Origin: Steinernema hermaphroditum | Lineage: Eukaryota; Nematoda; Chromadorea; Rhabditida; Steinernematidae | DNA length: 64,000 bases | Assembly: GCA_030435675.1 (NCBI GenBank) | Contig: CM059622.1 | Location: forward strand, 17,174,001 to 17,238,000 | Direction: 5' to 3' | Part shown: piece by piece, positions 32,901 to 43,681 of the stretch | Layout of the letters: every line of letters starts with the position of its first letter | Position numbering within the stretch: the first letter of the stretch is position 1 | Position numbers and translations under genes: made by a program | The notes under the pieces: generated by a model | The model's input: only the letters and a program-made list of their open reading frames with translations | Databases searched by the model: none | Told to the model about the DNA's origin: nothing

Positions 32901-35900
32901 GGCGTTCCCGGCGAGATTGAGGGTTTCGAGGGAAGGCGCCTTGCGGAGGACTTCTGTCGGAATCGAGTGGAGACTATTCTGGGCGATGCCGAGCTGCTTC
33001 AGATGGCGCGTCTTCTCCAGCTTCAGCTCCTTCACCGAGTCGTTCAGGTAGCAGTTGTTGAGCTCCAGACGCTCGAGCGAGTCGGCTACCGTAGTCACCA
33101 AGGCGTTAATCTTGGCGACGGGAAGCAGGTTCCCGTCGAATTCGAGGCTTCTGATGGAGGCGGAACGCGAGAAGAGGCTCGGGGGGATGTCGGTCAGCCG
33201 ATTGCCACTTAGGGACAGAGACTTGAGCTCGCGGAGGTAGGTGAAGACGCTGGAGGGAACGACGTTGAGAGTGTTGAAGCTGAGATCGAGATGCTGGAGG
33301 CGTGGGAGGTGCGAGAAGAAGCTGAGGGTGAGGCGGTCGATGCGGTTTCGGGAGAGATCCATGTGCACCAGATTGGGGAGGCGCAGCATCGCACTCATTG
33401 AGGGTATCTGGCAGTCGACAAGCGTCAAGCTCTGCAGCTCCACGAGCCGATTCACATTGTCGTTCCAGTGGAAGGAGTTCCGTTGGCCATGAGGAGGACG
33501 AATCTCGAGGTGAGTGGTGTCGTCGGGCACAGCGTGCAGGATATTCACGTAGTTGGAGTCGTTGAGACCGCCTCGCTGACAGATGACCACCACACGCGCT
33601 TCGCTTCGCTCACATTCGCACTCAAGGGGACAAGAAGGGTTCCTGGAGGGGATGGCCGAGGAGGTCAGCTGGGGACTGGCTACAAGGGCCGCCACAAATA
33701 GGGGCCACGTCGCGTACAACAGCGACATCGCGGCGGAGATGCGCGGTTGGGAATAGCGCGCGGCGAGTTCCGCTGTGGCTGCAGCTGGTGCACTTGGGGG
33801 CGGCGCCGGCGGAAACGATGCATGAGGCGAGGGAGGGGCTGCTGGAGAGATGGGATCGCGGAGAGGAAGGAAGGTGCTGGAATGATGGAGTCAATGGAGC
33901 GGGGAAGGTAGAGAGTAATTGACTGTCAACAGTGATGAATGGAGGTCAGTGGTCAATATTATGATTACAAAAGAAAAGCAGAAAACACCACCAGTAAAGG
34001 CAAAAAAGCAAGGTATTTACTTCGTTTTAAAGCACTTTTAAGTAGTCCTCTTTATTCTTTTCTATTTAATGATGATCGCCGAACCGCATCTCGCAAAGAA
34101 GACTGTCAAAGCCGCCCCTCACAAGCTGAACATCCCCTCCAACTTCGAAGTCTGGGCAGCCAGTTTATCTCCGTTTAACTAAGCCCCGGGTTCAACTTCT
34201 AAAGGTCTGCAGGGCCAATAAAAAAGATGGTCAAGGATAAGCTGCCTGGTCGTTGCCTGTCGCCTGGCGTTAACAACACATTACTTTTCCTGCAAAAAGT
34301 AAGACCGCATGGAGACGAAGAGATTTTTGAAAGTGATGTCATTTCCTCGACTCTTTTATGGGAAACTTTTATACACCCAGTCTTTGGATAGCTTCTGCCT
34401 ATGATGACAGGCGGAAGTGACCCTCGAGGCCATTGGAGTCAATGAGGTGGCAAGGTAAGACGATGTAATTGGCGATGTCCACGCGTCACGGCGAGGATCG
34501 CCGGTAATTAAGGATGCGGCCTTGAGATTGTCGGCACAAATCCGAGCGTGTAATAGGATAAACAACTCAAATCGAATTGGCGCGCTGGCGACAAAAGAAA
34601 TTAGAGATTCGATTAGGCGAGCCTTACGGCTAAACTTGGAGGAACAGGCGAAAAACGAAGGAGATGATTGACGCGGAATTGCAAAACAATCGCCGGTCGA
34701 CTGGAGTCACCGAAAACGTCAATCATCGGCGTGTGGAGAACAACGCGTGCACGCGCGATCCGCAATGGGATTTGCAACTTTTTCGGATTAGAATGAGGGT
34801 CTATTGGGAGAACATGATGGTAAATTTGTGATGTTCATTGATATCTCAAAAAGATGATTACAATGACTTTTTCATAATGAAGTGTTTCGATGGATTAAAG
34901 GATATGGAGCCGGCTGCATATCCTTTACATTTACCTTCGTGTTTCCCAATAAACCCCTATCCAAATCCGATACAAATGCATTGTGCATTTCATTCTTTTG
35001 AAGAGATTTTCACTTTTCTATCCCTCACGGTCACATTAACACCCTCTCCCCAACAATCCAGTTATGTAAATCCGTCTTAAAGTGATCCTAATTGCTAGTG
35101 ACTAGCGTACCATCAAGGCCATCGAAAGCAATCCTGAACCACCTCCAATATGGTCTATGTAAATTCCCATTTAACGCATGGAATTAACCCAATTCCGCGC
35201 TGTTGTAGTCACTTAGCTGACCCACTAACTCTGCGGCGGCGTACCGTCGCTAAGCTTCTTGTTGTTGCAGTCAGCCGCGCACTGACCAAAACGGGATTAG
35301 AGCCCCCGCGCCGATCATACTATTTGCCGTTCCCAGGCAGATGCGATCGAGATGGCGGAAATGGGCCCGCGAGGATCGTCCTCGCGTGTCAAGATATTTT
35401 GCATATTCACAGCCATCCTAATACGCGTATCATATCGCCAGCAATCGGATCGAATTTCCCACCGCCGCCGCCCGAGGAAACGAAGACTAATTGCGCACTC
35501 CTCACTTTGCACTGCCTAATAGGTCCCGCAAGTCGACGATGAGGAGAGTGATGATGGCGAAAACATGCCGTGTTGCCCTGGACAGGGGGTTTCGGATGGA
35601 ATGGGATGGGGAAGAGATGTCAAAAAATGATATTTAGGCAATCAATAAACAAATAATTAAGGGAGGGATTCGAATACTCGACCTTCCAAGTACTGATCAG
35701 TAATGACGCCATTGAGCACTTGTAGAGAGCAACATATATAATCAAGACATTCTTAAACGATCTACAACTAACAAGGGAACCTTTCGAAGTGTCCACCTCG
35801 GATCGAGCTGAAAATTGAAAACAGGTAGGCCTTCGTGCCTTCCTGTGCAGCATCCTTTCTCACCACTTCGGAAGGTTTCCTTGTAAGAAACATTCTTTAA

Positions 35901-38900
35901 ATCACCTTTTCATAATTCAATTGAAGCGTTAGAATCACCATTTTCGTTTTTGTGCCTTTCCCCGAAAAGAACCCCCTCTAGGTAACCCTACCCCCGGAGT
36001 TCATCCTTCATGCGAGCTCAAATTCTCTGCGCCATCGGCAAAACAAGCCGCTGTCGCTGCCCCGGATTATATTTATCAAAGACGACGCGAGAGGCGAATT
36101 TGTGAAAAACGGAGGCGCCGAAAAGAATCATCCATCAATTATGCGTCCAAAATGCAAAGAGGCACGGTGGAGGGGGCGCGAAGAAGGGCCGAAAGGGGCT
36201 CCCCCGGGGACAAGATGGTGTTGCCTGTGCGAATGAAAAAGCAACATGAAAAGCATTCGAGAAACATCGATTTCGGGTAAGGGGAGATTGGACATAGTAC
36301 CTTCATTGGATATGAATGGGTAAAGATTCATGGGGAATGAGCGATTTCTTGTTTTTGAGTTGGAAGGTCTGACGGGAAAGGCTAAGGAGGTGGTGACAAG
36401 TAGGGGGACCGTGGTTGCAGGGGCCGCTAGTTGTACATGCTTTGTGAAACAAACAATAAGCTCAGTGATGATATGTGATAAGCACCACCACCATCTGCAA
36501 TGAAGACGACTTCCGGACCAAGAATCCCTCTGTATGAAGCCGCATCTGTGCCCCAAACGCCCCAAAAAGGAGAAGTTCGGCCGCCTTTTCTGGAGGTTCA
36601 ACGATCAATGAAACGATCCATTTATTTTGTCTATTTTCAGTGTCAAACCAGAGGTGAGAGTAGTTCTTAACCTAGAGGATATCAAGGTTTAGATCAAAAA
36701 CCACATTGATCGGAAGCCCCTTCAGCCACACATCCTAATCTCCCGTCTTAATCTAAATGATAATGCGCAGTAAGACTTAAAAGTGCAACGAAAAAACGCT
36801 TTTTTTGCTATAATTCCCGACTCTCAGGTCACATTCACTGTCCGACTACCGTAGTCCAGCTTCCCCTCCACCGCTTCCTTCCTCCACCTTCTGCAGTTTC
36901 TTCAATTCTCCATTCTTCGCGGTCACTGATTTGCATCTAAATCGGTCGCCAACGCGTCTGTCGCCGTGTTTGCTTGTGTTCTGCTGCTTACGATCGTTAA
37001 GCGTTTTTTGGCGCTCGCGGCCCTACAAAAGCGGCGCACCTGCGCCACCGTCGCCGCCGACATCCGCCAGCCTCCTGCGGCCAGGCCATATGGCGCCGCT
37101 TGTTATTGTCGGCCGCGTGTGTGTGATTCCTTGAGAGGGGCTCGCCGGCTGTAAAAACATTGTGCGAAGACTAATCGACTGGAAGAGGAGGAGGCGATCT
37201 CAAGGCCGTCCCAGCCGAGCTAGCCGAGTCGGCGTCGTTTCTTTGCAACTTGGATATTCGATAATCTTCGCTCATCCGCGAGGCACAGAGACATGACAAA
37301 GATCGTAAATGGATTTGGAAAGAGAGTAAAGGTCAGATGGAGACGTGGGAAGAGAGATATGACTAGCTGCTGATAGGAATAAAGTGGAATCGCTTAAATG
37401 TTGATAAAAAAAATGATATGCAGCTGCGAAAAAAGTACAGTGTTACCCGTCTAAAGTCGCATCGGCGGTCTAATCTTCAAAGTAGCTTTTAATTTTTATA
37501 CGCAGTTTAAAGGATTCCCCCTCCCCTTGAGTGATCTTGAGTTATTATAAACGTTGAAATGATGCATTTGGAAAGGGAGTAGAGTAGGTCGGAAAGAGAC
37601 GTTGAAAGACATTGGACTGGCCGCTGATTGGGATAAAGCCGAATCCCTTAAATTTTGATCCAGAAACTTAGCTTAAAGGATTGCCCCCCTCCCTTGAGTT
37701 ATTATAAAAGATCTACTATAAAAGTTGAAAGGCTCGATTATTCTAAATGCATCTCTCATTCACGTAGCTTTCACAAAAACAAACACAAAAAGAAGAGTCA
37801 TTATTCTCGAAGGAACCAGCTTCTTGCTTCACCCTCTTTAATTATGTATTTCGTTCAATGGTCCACTTCCGGGTCTTTCTACTTTTGACAGTCTGATGTA
37901 ATTAGACAATTCGAAAAATTGGCTCACTTTGTTCCGCCTTGTCTCTGCTATGTTTTTAAGTCTCTGGAGAGTAACTTCACCATTCTGACTGTTCAAGACA
38001 TGCTGCTTTGAGACCTACTTTAGGCGATCAATTAAATTCGGTTTCAGCGAAGTTTTTACCTCACTGTATTTAGTTATAAATGTGACATGTTTGTCACCAG
38101 AAGGCGAATTGAATGCTGTTGATTCAGCAGTATTTGCTTGGTAGGTCAGGTCGCTGGTCTCCCGGGGGTGAGCAGTTTCACTCTTTCGTAGAGATCTACA
38201 GATTGCCACCATCTACAGTCATTCCTAAGCCTGCTTTTTTTTCAAAATTCTTGAAAGTTTTCGGCTTTATGCTGAGAACGTTTCATCGTTTTTCAAGCAG
38301 TGCAACCACACCAATATTCCCCAAAAACACATATTCTCTGGAGAATTCATTATTTCAATACCTAGAAGCCGTTTGTCAGTCTCAATCCTACTCCCTTACT
38401 ACGATCTGTCTCCACCCGCATATCCGATAATCATCATCCGTTTCCCCTTTCGCAACCCTCAAAATAGAATTTGTGTTTTCTTCTCCACATCGCAAACAAA
38501 GCGACTCATTTAATTATCCGCCACCCAGCCAGCCAGCCCTAATCCTCGGTGGCGCCTCCAAATCCAGGTAATAACGAGCGATGTTCCGGGCCGGCAGCTG
38601 CCTCTCGACTCTTTAATTAACCAGCGGCGCCTACAAGACCCCGGGACCACCACCCTTAAGCCTCGTTTCACGCGTGCACTGAGGTAATAACGCCGCGACG
38701 ATGAGTTTGACAACGCGCCCATCTGCCGCGCGCGGAGAACATAAATCCCCGATAATCACGGGTTTGATTTGCATAGAACATCTCTATTTGTTTACCTAAC
38801 AACCTGTCGATAATGCGCCGTTCGGCGAACCTATTGTGGAGGCGCCGGGGCCGGGTTAATAAACCCAATTACACCCCTAGGGCACTCGACGACAATATGG

Positions 38901-41900
38901 CGCCTGGGTCTGTTGGAGAAGAGGCGCCAAAAATGACCCCCTACTGTGGAGAGGGGGACATAATTTCGGACTGTATGTCCTTAGAGGATATTAGTAGTGA
39001 GTCTATTGAACTTTTCAGATACAGTGCGTTCTTAAGGACCATGAGAATTGTATTTCATTTAACTAACAGGAGCTAATAGCCGATCAGGCGTCTGCCACCG
39101 ATATTTCTTGTTTTTCTTCTTGTTGGACACCAATATAAGGCACCACAGAAGATAACAAAAGCCATATCAGATATAGGGAAGACACCAAGACAAAGTAAGG
39201 ACCCGGAGAGGGAACCGAACACGACACTTCCTATTTACAAACAGTTCTGAAGCAACTGCTTTACTATCACTATGTCTCTGAGGATGCTAGGCCTCGTGTT
39301 TCTTTACAGTTCTGAGTGATTTTTAGTCTTTTTTCTGAATACCAACCTTGTCGCCCGCAGGGCTATGGTGTCTCCATCCGGAAGGCCGTCAGGCCTATCG
39401 TGTATTTACAACTCGCAGGCCTACTAGCTCCAAGAAGATGCGAACTTGCGCGTTCTTCTCTTTATTAAAGCGCCTCCATTACATATTTTCAATTTGTGTT
39501 TTCAGCCTAATTGTGATCCAGAGTTGAGGAGGGAAACGTTCTTCCTCATCGAAATCATCATCTTTAGACCCGTCACCTAACTTTCCAACGGGAATATGCG
39601 CCAAAAGTGACCCCCTGCTGGGACTGAGCGACTTGAAAGTGTCGATGAAGTCTTTGCCCCGACGACGGCTGCGCTCATCGAATGATCAAGTGCGGAAGAG
39701 GCAATTAATTACCGGCCGATCGCTCATGCAATGCTGCATCAAGAAGGCATGAGCAACAGCAGCGCGGGGGCCGGTAATTAGTCACCAGCACAAAACATGT
39801 TAATAATTGATGCTGAAACTGACTCGGACTGTGGAAAGGGCAACGGAGGCAATTGAGAGGAGGAAATGGGCTGGAAAAGAAAGTAAATGAAAGACGACGA
39901 CGTGGACAGGTGGATGAGGTGATGGCTGAAAGGGAAATGGGGTGAGGGAGAGGGACGGTTGATGGCTTTATGGGGAAAGGGAATAAACTGGAGTCGAAGA
40001 AATGGGAAGAGACAGTCAGTGGGCTTATTCCAAAATAATTGTGTTTATAGTTCACTAAAAAACGATTAAAACACAAAGTTGAAAAAGAAGAAAGAAATCA
40101 AAAAATGACAGAAGTCTTGATGGTACCGTAGTCTCAATGCGTAAAAAACATGAATTTTGTGTTAGGTTGTAGCACTGAAACTTGTCAATCCTCATTTAAT
40201 TTCATAAAATACTTACTGCTTATCGCTCCCCTCAGCGCTTGCATCACCAAGCCCACATTATAGGCTTGAACCAGACTCATTAATGACCTTATGAGACATG
40301 TTTCCAGGTACTTCATGTTCATGTCACACGATTGAGGTTCATCTTTTCAGCTACCCTCTGCCATATGTCATCTCAACCACCCTATATCACCTTTCTTGTG
40401 TCAATTAACGCGGCGTTGATTACGACCGACGGCTGTAAAAGCGCATCGCGCGTTGCCAAAATCGGATTAATGACAGAACATATGGCCCCTATGATGCAAT
40501 TTATCAGGCGTGCTCGGCCTTCGCGCACTCGGCCGTGACATTTGCGAATTCAAGCACTTAGGCGCGCCGCTTTCAAGCTCGGCGTTTGACAAATCGAACT
40601 TCACAACAGTTTCTATGAATATTTTATGCGCATTCGCGCGTTGCAGTCACCGCCTAACGCCGTGGCTAATGACTGCATAGGTAATTCCGGGGTGCCGCCG
40701 GCGACAAGCGGCCAAGTCAATCGGCAGGAAGTGACCAAGTGACCGAAGGCGACAAATGTGTACACATGTCCTTGCTAATAGGAAGGGGTGCTATCTTGAT
40801 TAGGGGACTCCAAAGAAGTACTCGTTTTGTAGAAAAGAGCAAAATTAGGATAGATCATATGATGAAGGTTATGTTATCAAAGAGTGGAACTTCACAAAAG
40901 AGAAAAGCCATCAAAGTGGTAATATGTTTGGTGAATCCATCTTGATACCCGGCCACTCTTCGCCGTGTTTTTGTGTACATCCAGAAGTGCCGAGATAGGC
41001 ATAAAAAACGAGTCTAAAATGCTGGATCGAAGGCCGAAATCACAGCTCATTCCGGAGGGGACGATCCAGATCTCAAGTGGACAATCTTGATCCCAAAGGA
41101 AACGGTTAAAATCTTCAAAAACGGGGGACGGTTCAAAGCGTAGAAAGGGTCTAAATCCCAAACGGTTGAAACGGCTTTATGAAATTTCACTAGTGGGCGT
41201 TATTCGAGAGATCATCTCTGTTCGAAGATACAGAACTCATAAGCTGTGATGATAAATTTAATCTTTTTGAGCAACGACCAACGGCCAAAATCCCAGCTCA
41301 TTCCTGAGGGGATGGTTCAAACCCCATAGAGGACGGTCCAGATCTCAGGGGAATGGTTGAAATACCAAAGGGGACGGTTCAAATCCTCAAAAAAAAACGG
41401 GGGACAGTTCAAAGGCAAAGGGTCCCAGATGGGACGGTTGAGGCGGCTTTATGTCGTGAAATTTTACAAGTGGGCGTTATTCAAGAGAAGAACGCAAGCT
41501 CATCTCTGCTTCTACAAGTTGCTTCTACAGAACCCATAAGCATTGATGATAAATCTAATCCTTTTCAGCAATATTCGAGCGCCCGTTTCCCATATTCTTT
41601 CTAGGGAAAGACTCACCACTCCCAAAGTGAAGTAGTTGAAGAAGAAGTCGGGGCGATTCTCGCTCATGCTCTCTCCTCCCTGACGGTCCGATCTCTGGAT
41701 GAGCATGCGCTCGTCCGACTTGTAGTACACTTTTGAAGGCGCTCCGAGGGCGCTCATCACCGACTCCTGGCTGTCGCCGAAGCAGACGATCGGCTCGAAC
41801 TTGCCGATGGCGAAGTCGTTGGCTGACCGAGTCGTGGCCGGGGTCTCGGCATAAAAGGTGAACTTGAGGCCGGTGACTGTGTTGTTTTGGCGAATGGCTT

Positions 41901-43402
41901 CGAGGTGGTGGAGGTTGGCGCCTCCGACGAATGTTTGGGGAGGAATGTGGGGAACACTAAAATTGAAACATTCAGCTTTTGTACAACAGGAAGACACCTA
42001 CATGGCGGTGCTTGGCGTATCTCCATTGAAGATGGTCATTCTCGTGAGTGGAGGCATAGAGGCGTTGGAGAAGTGAAGCGAGCCAAGACCATGACAATAA
42101 GTGGACTGCACCGTCGAGGAGTCCTGGCCCGTGGCGAACCAGAAGGCGACTCCGCGCCAGCTCAACATGAACAGCTTCTGCTTTTCGTCGTACACTCCAG
42201 GGTGAGTCGCGCCAAATGTGCTTTCCACGGTGTTGTAGTTGGCCTCGGCGCCCGGCTTCGAGAAGACAGAGCTCCCGAAGCGAAGAGCGATGTTGTGAAG
42301 GTCGTATATCTCGATGAGACGGAGGCGTTGCTTCTTCGAGCAGAAGTGAAGACGCACTCCGTCGTTCTTCAGCGTGATGGTAATGTCGCGGGAGAGGGGT
42401 TCCTAGAAGAAGCGTTGAAAAACTGAGTTCGATATTCGGGTTACAGTATGGACAGAAAAAGTCCATGGGGGCAAAAGACCCCGGGGAAAAGAACCAGCTG
42501 TGAAAGTGGTACCCTTCAAACTTATCCGAAACCGACACGGATAAGTACCTAGAGGCATAGAATCAACTGGCCTCAGCCTCGGCCAAGCCAGAGTTTGCTG
42601 AAGCCACCAAAACAACAGGGCTAGTTTTAAATTAACAGGCATGAGGGTAAGAAAAGGATCGGGACTTCTAGTTCAATCTAGTACAATAGGTTAGTCGAAG
42701 CCACCACGACTACAGGCCTGTAGGCAAACTTTGGCTTGGTCGAAGCTGATGTCAGTTGATTCTATGCCTCCACGTACTTATTCGTACCGGTTTTGGATAA
42801 GCTTGAAGGGTATCACTGTTGCAGCTGGGTCTTTTTCTCCTAAAACCCTAAAGATCGAGTTAGATATTCGGGTTACAGGATGTGTAAAGGGTTGGAATTC
42901 GCTCGTTAAATTGGGAAATTCTATTAGAGATCCTTAAGCGTGTACTATCTGTACCTTAGCTATGGCCTATTTAGATCACACCTCCACTGATAGGTGACCA
43001 ATTTCAGCGTAGAAAACACCCACTTAATTCTCAGTGAGCAACGTTTTTTTGGCCAATGATTTTCAGCTTCTTATGATACAAAATAATAACGATTTCGTAA
43101 CACCTTATGAGGACTATATTTAGAAAGTCTCAGTAAACAACGCGCTATGTGTTATTTTGAATGCACAAACGAAGAAACCCCAGACGACTAACCTTCTTGC
43201 TATAGGACAGCTCGATGTTTTTCATCGTCCTCGCGTTGTTTGTCAACACGGCGATCGCCTGGTTCAGCTGCATGCCCAGAAGGAACTCGACTTGCTCGTT
43301 GCGGAGCGCCGTCTCCGGCACCACCTCGAACTCCTGAATCGTCGTCGTCGCCATCGCGGAGGCAGTGGCCATGTCGTCGCCGTCGAGTCTGAACGAATCC
43401 AT
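26920..43402 (-). CDS. PHAF1: PHAF1 / C16orf70 (UPF0183) homologue with 11.4-kb intron
   Basis: PHAF1 (phagophore and autophagosome factor; formerly C16orf70) is a conserved cytosolic protein linked to autophagy. Seven minus-strand exons fit in phase: 43402-43193, 42402-42002, 41956-41617, 30199-30117, 29022-28953, 27160-27023, 26973-26920, giving 431 residues against about 422 in man. Family landmarks appear in order: EFEVVPETALRNEQVEFLLG, SFGATHPGVY, KVYYKSDERM, FFFNYFTLGV, then DILFDCETRR and KFVLHTNFPGH, NRCNFKI, SKPVVLNR, NPFGSTLCYG and EVMENPQHIASVIIYE. The three distal exons are confirmed by how closely their junctions restore the family sequence. The intron 41616-30200 contains the complete leucine-rich-repeat gene at 31929-33728 on the same strand. 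The gene follows the MADF-BESS gene by 280 bases. Confidence 0.93.
28190..28340 (-). repeat. tRNA-derived SINE-like repeat, copy 1
   Basis: On the minus strand a strong polymerase III A box (TGGTAGTGGTAGAGCGG, about 28269-28285) is followed about 65 bases later by a B box (GGGTTCGGCTCC, about 28197-28208). The acceptor stem does not pair, so it is not a working tRNA. The same arrangement with matching flanks (GGCCTAGAGACATAGTG and AGTCATTTTTAGTCT) occurs at 39195-39345, hence a dispersed family. Confidence 0.7.
30200..31928. other. PHAF1 large intron, segment downstream of the LRR gene
   Basis: No further exon recognised. The part at 30220-30480 is a GC-rich island with TTGATTAATTG and GCGCC words. 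The rest is AT-rich and presumably includes the LRR gene 3' UTR. Confidence 0.4.
31929..33728 (-). CDS. leucine-rich-repeat single-pass receptor, nested in PHAF1
   Basis: One uninterrupted exon of 599 residues. Domains in order: signal peptide (about 1-25), an LRR N-terminal cap with CPLECECE (about 32-50), about 14 leucine-rich repeats (about 90-460, e.g. LQHLDLSFNTLNVVPSSVF), an LRR C-terminal cap (NPWDCRC ... C ... C, about 455-515), a transmembrane helix (VAILLLLLLAVFLFVSLVTI, about 527-550) and a short cytosolic tail with a PPPPPPP run ending MYSSYD. This is a cell-surface adhesion or guidance receptor. Length and layout resemble the nematode DMA-1/LRON group of dendrite and epithelial LRR proteins, but I cannot assign an orthologue. 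It is intronless and GC-rich, on the same strand as its host intron. The stop at 31929 follows the VSMYSSYD tail directly. Confidence 0.95.
   Translation of the reverse strand: MSLLYATWPLFVAALVASPQLTSSAIPSRNPSCPLECECERSEARVVVICQRGGLNDSNYVNILHAVPDDTTHLEIRPPHGQRNSFHWNDNVNRLVELQSLTLVDCQIPSMSAMLRLPNLVHMDLSRNRIDRLTLSFFSHLPRLQHLDLSFNTLNVVPSSVFTYLRELKSLSLSGNRLTDIPPSLFSRSASIRSLEFDGNLLPVAKINALVTTVADSLERLELNNCYLNDSVKELKLEKTRHLKQLGIAQNSLHSIPTEVLRKAPSLETLNLAGNAIATVPPCAFCGTSLTRLSLAHNRLEKDSLGPESFAQTRLTSLDLSFNLFGLSFDSIQLGHAQPTLQTLHLSGNGLLKFDESHIHTLESIESLHFAANEIDYIPAALPTRYSQLKFLNLSGNLLDSLPDNLPTLLPLLENFDLSHNHLSALPISLVNSWLSQMELVYLHENPWDCRCAIQHLQHQMRQRYRYRIELAYDRTLCAEPELLKGQPVRRVENINDCAVLFGARYGITQSSEVAILLLLLLAVFLFVSLVTITLYYGRTNRYKGSYVTRELSRTKLSPTSTYGYSPSPSSVIEPLTPSPIPPPPPPPNGAVSMYSSYD
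33895..35771. other. PHAF1 large intron, 5' side of the LRR gene
   Basis: No exon recognised. GC-rich islands at about 34420-34790 and 35150-35560 carry TAATTA-type and GATTA-type words and are candidate enhancers of the LRR gene. A tRNA-like A box (AGTGCTCAATGG) and B box (GTATTCGAATCC) pair occurs on the minus strand at about 35660-35725, without a foldable acceptor stem. Confidence 0.4.
35772..35883. mobile_element. PIF/Harbinger-like MITE with TAA target duplication
   Basis: A 112-base element has inverted ends of about 22 bases: CAAGGGAACCTTTCGAAGTG at the left and, inverted, CAAGGAAACCTTCCGAAGTG at the right. It is flanked by TAA on both sides (35769-35771 and 35884-35886), the TWA target used by PIF/Harbinger elements. 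No coding capacity. A diverged partial copy lies at 19829. Confidence 0.75.
35890..41030. other. PHAF1 large intron, middle segment
   Basis: About 5 kb with no gene that I can support. A minus-strand frame of 157 codons at 36128-36601 has no family signal and poor composition. GC-rich islands (about 36000-36200, 36840-37270, 38500-38960, 39600-39800, 40380-40750) alternate with AT-rich spacers. Two diverged direct copies occur at about 37500-37570 and 37670-37735 (shared AAAGGATTSCCCCTCCCTTGAG-like words). Confidence 0.4.
39195..39345 (-). repeat. tRNA-derived SINE-like repeat, copy 2
   Basis: Minus strand: A-box-like TGATAGTAAAGCAGTTGC (about 39252-39269), then a B box GTGTTCGGTTCCC (about 39210-39222), with the same outer words as copy 1 (GGCCTAG...CATAGTG upstream of the A box, and GGTCCTTACTTTGTC after the B box). 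The boxes are more decayed than in copy 1. Confidence 0.65.
41032..41575. repeat. tandem duplication of about 250-290 bases
   Basis: Unit 1 (41032-41277) and unit 2 (41283-41575) share the same order of words: GGCCRAAATC, CAGCTCATTCC, GAGGGGA, GGGGGACRGTTCAAAG, CGGCTTTATG, AGTGGGCGTTATTC, CATAAGC and GATGATAAATYTAATC. Within each unit a short GGGACGGTTCAAA-type word is itself repeated several times. The array sits in the large PHAF1 intron directly beside exon 3. Confidence 0.8.
42489..42832. repeat. inverted repeat, arms about 110 bases, in PHAF1 intron 1
   Basis: Left arm 42489-42598 and right arm 42724-42832 are reverse complements with scattered changes: for example GAGGCATAGAATCAACTG in the left arm faces CAGTTGATTCTATGCCTC in the right arm, and ACCCTTCAAACTTATCC faces GGATAAGCTTGAAGGGT. 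Outside the arms a word (GATATTCGGGTTACAG) occurs in direct orientation at about 42430 and 42863. This looks like a decayed foldback element. Confidence 0.85.
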
Positions 43403-43681
43403 CGAGACGCCTTCTTGTCAGCAGAGGATCAGGAGCAGCACAAAAGCGAGCGGCAAGCGAGAGAGCAGCGCCGATCACATGATCGCGTCGCTGCTAGCGC
43501 GCCACGACCCACAAAAACCGACAAAACGATCGATAGCCGTGGATGGGAACCGAGGAAGCGACCGATGGACGGACAGGGGTGCGTAAAAATTTAACTCGTA
43601 TCACTCTGAGACCCGACAATCATTGCGAATCGTTCGACCACGCTAGGAGATTCTAATACAAATAAATGGACAAAAAATAAA

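Noticed and set aside
35655..35730. Possible tRNA gene on the minus strand
   Set aside because: A and B boxes are present but no acceptor stem or anticodon arm forms, so it is a tRNA-like remnant.
36128..36601. A 157-codon minus-strand frame inside the large PHAF1 intron
   Set aside because: No signal peptide, no domain, unusual composition; it does not fit any PHAF1 exon phase.
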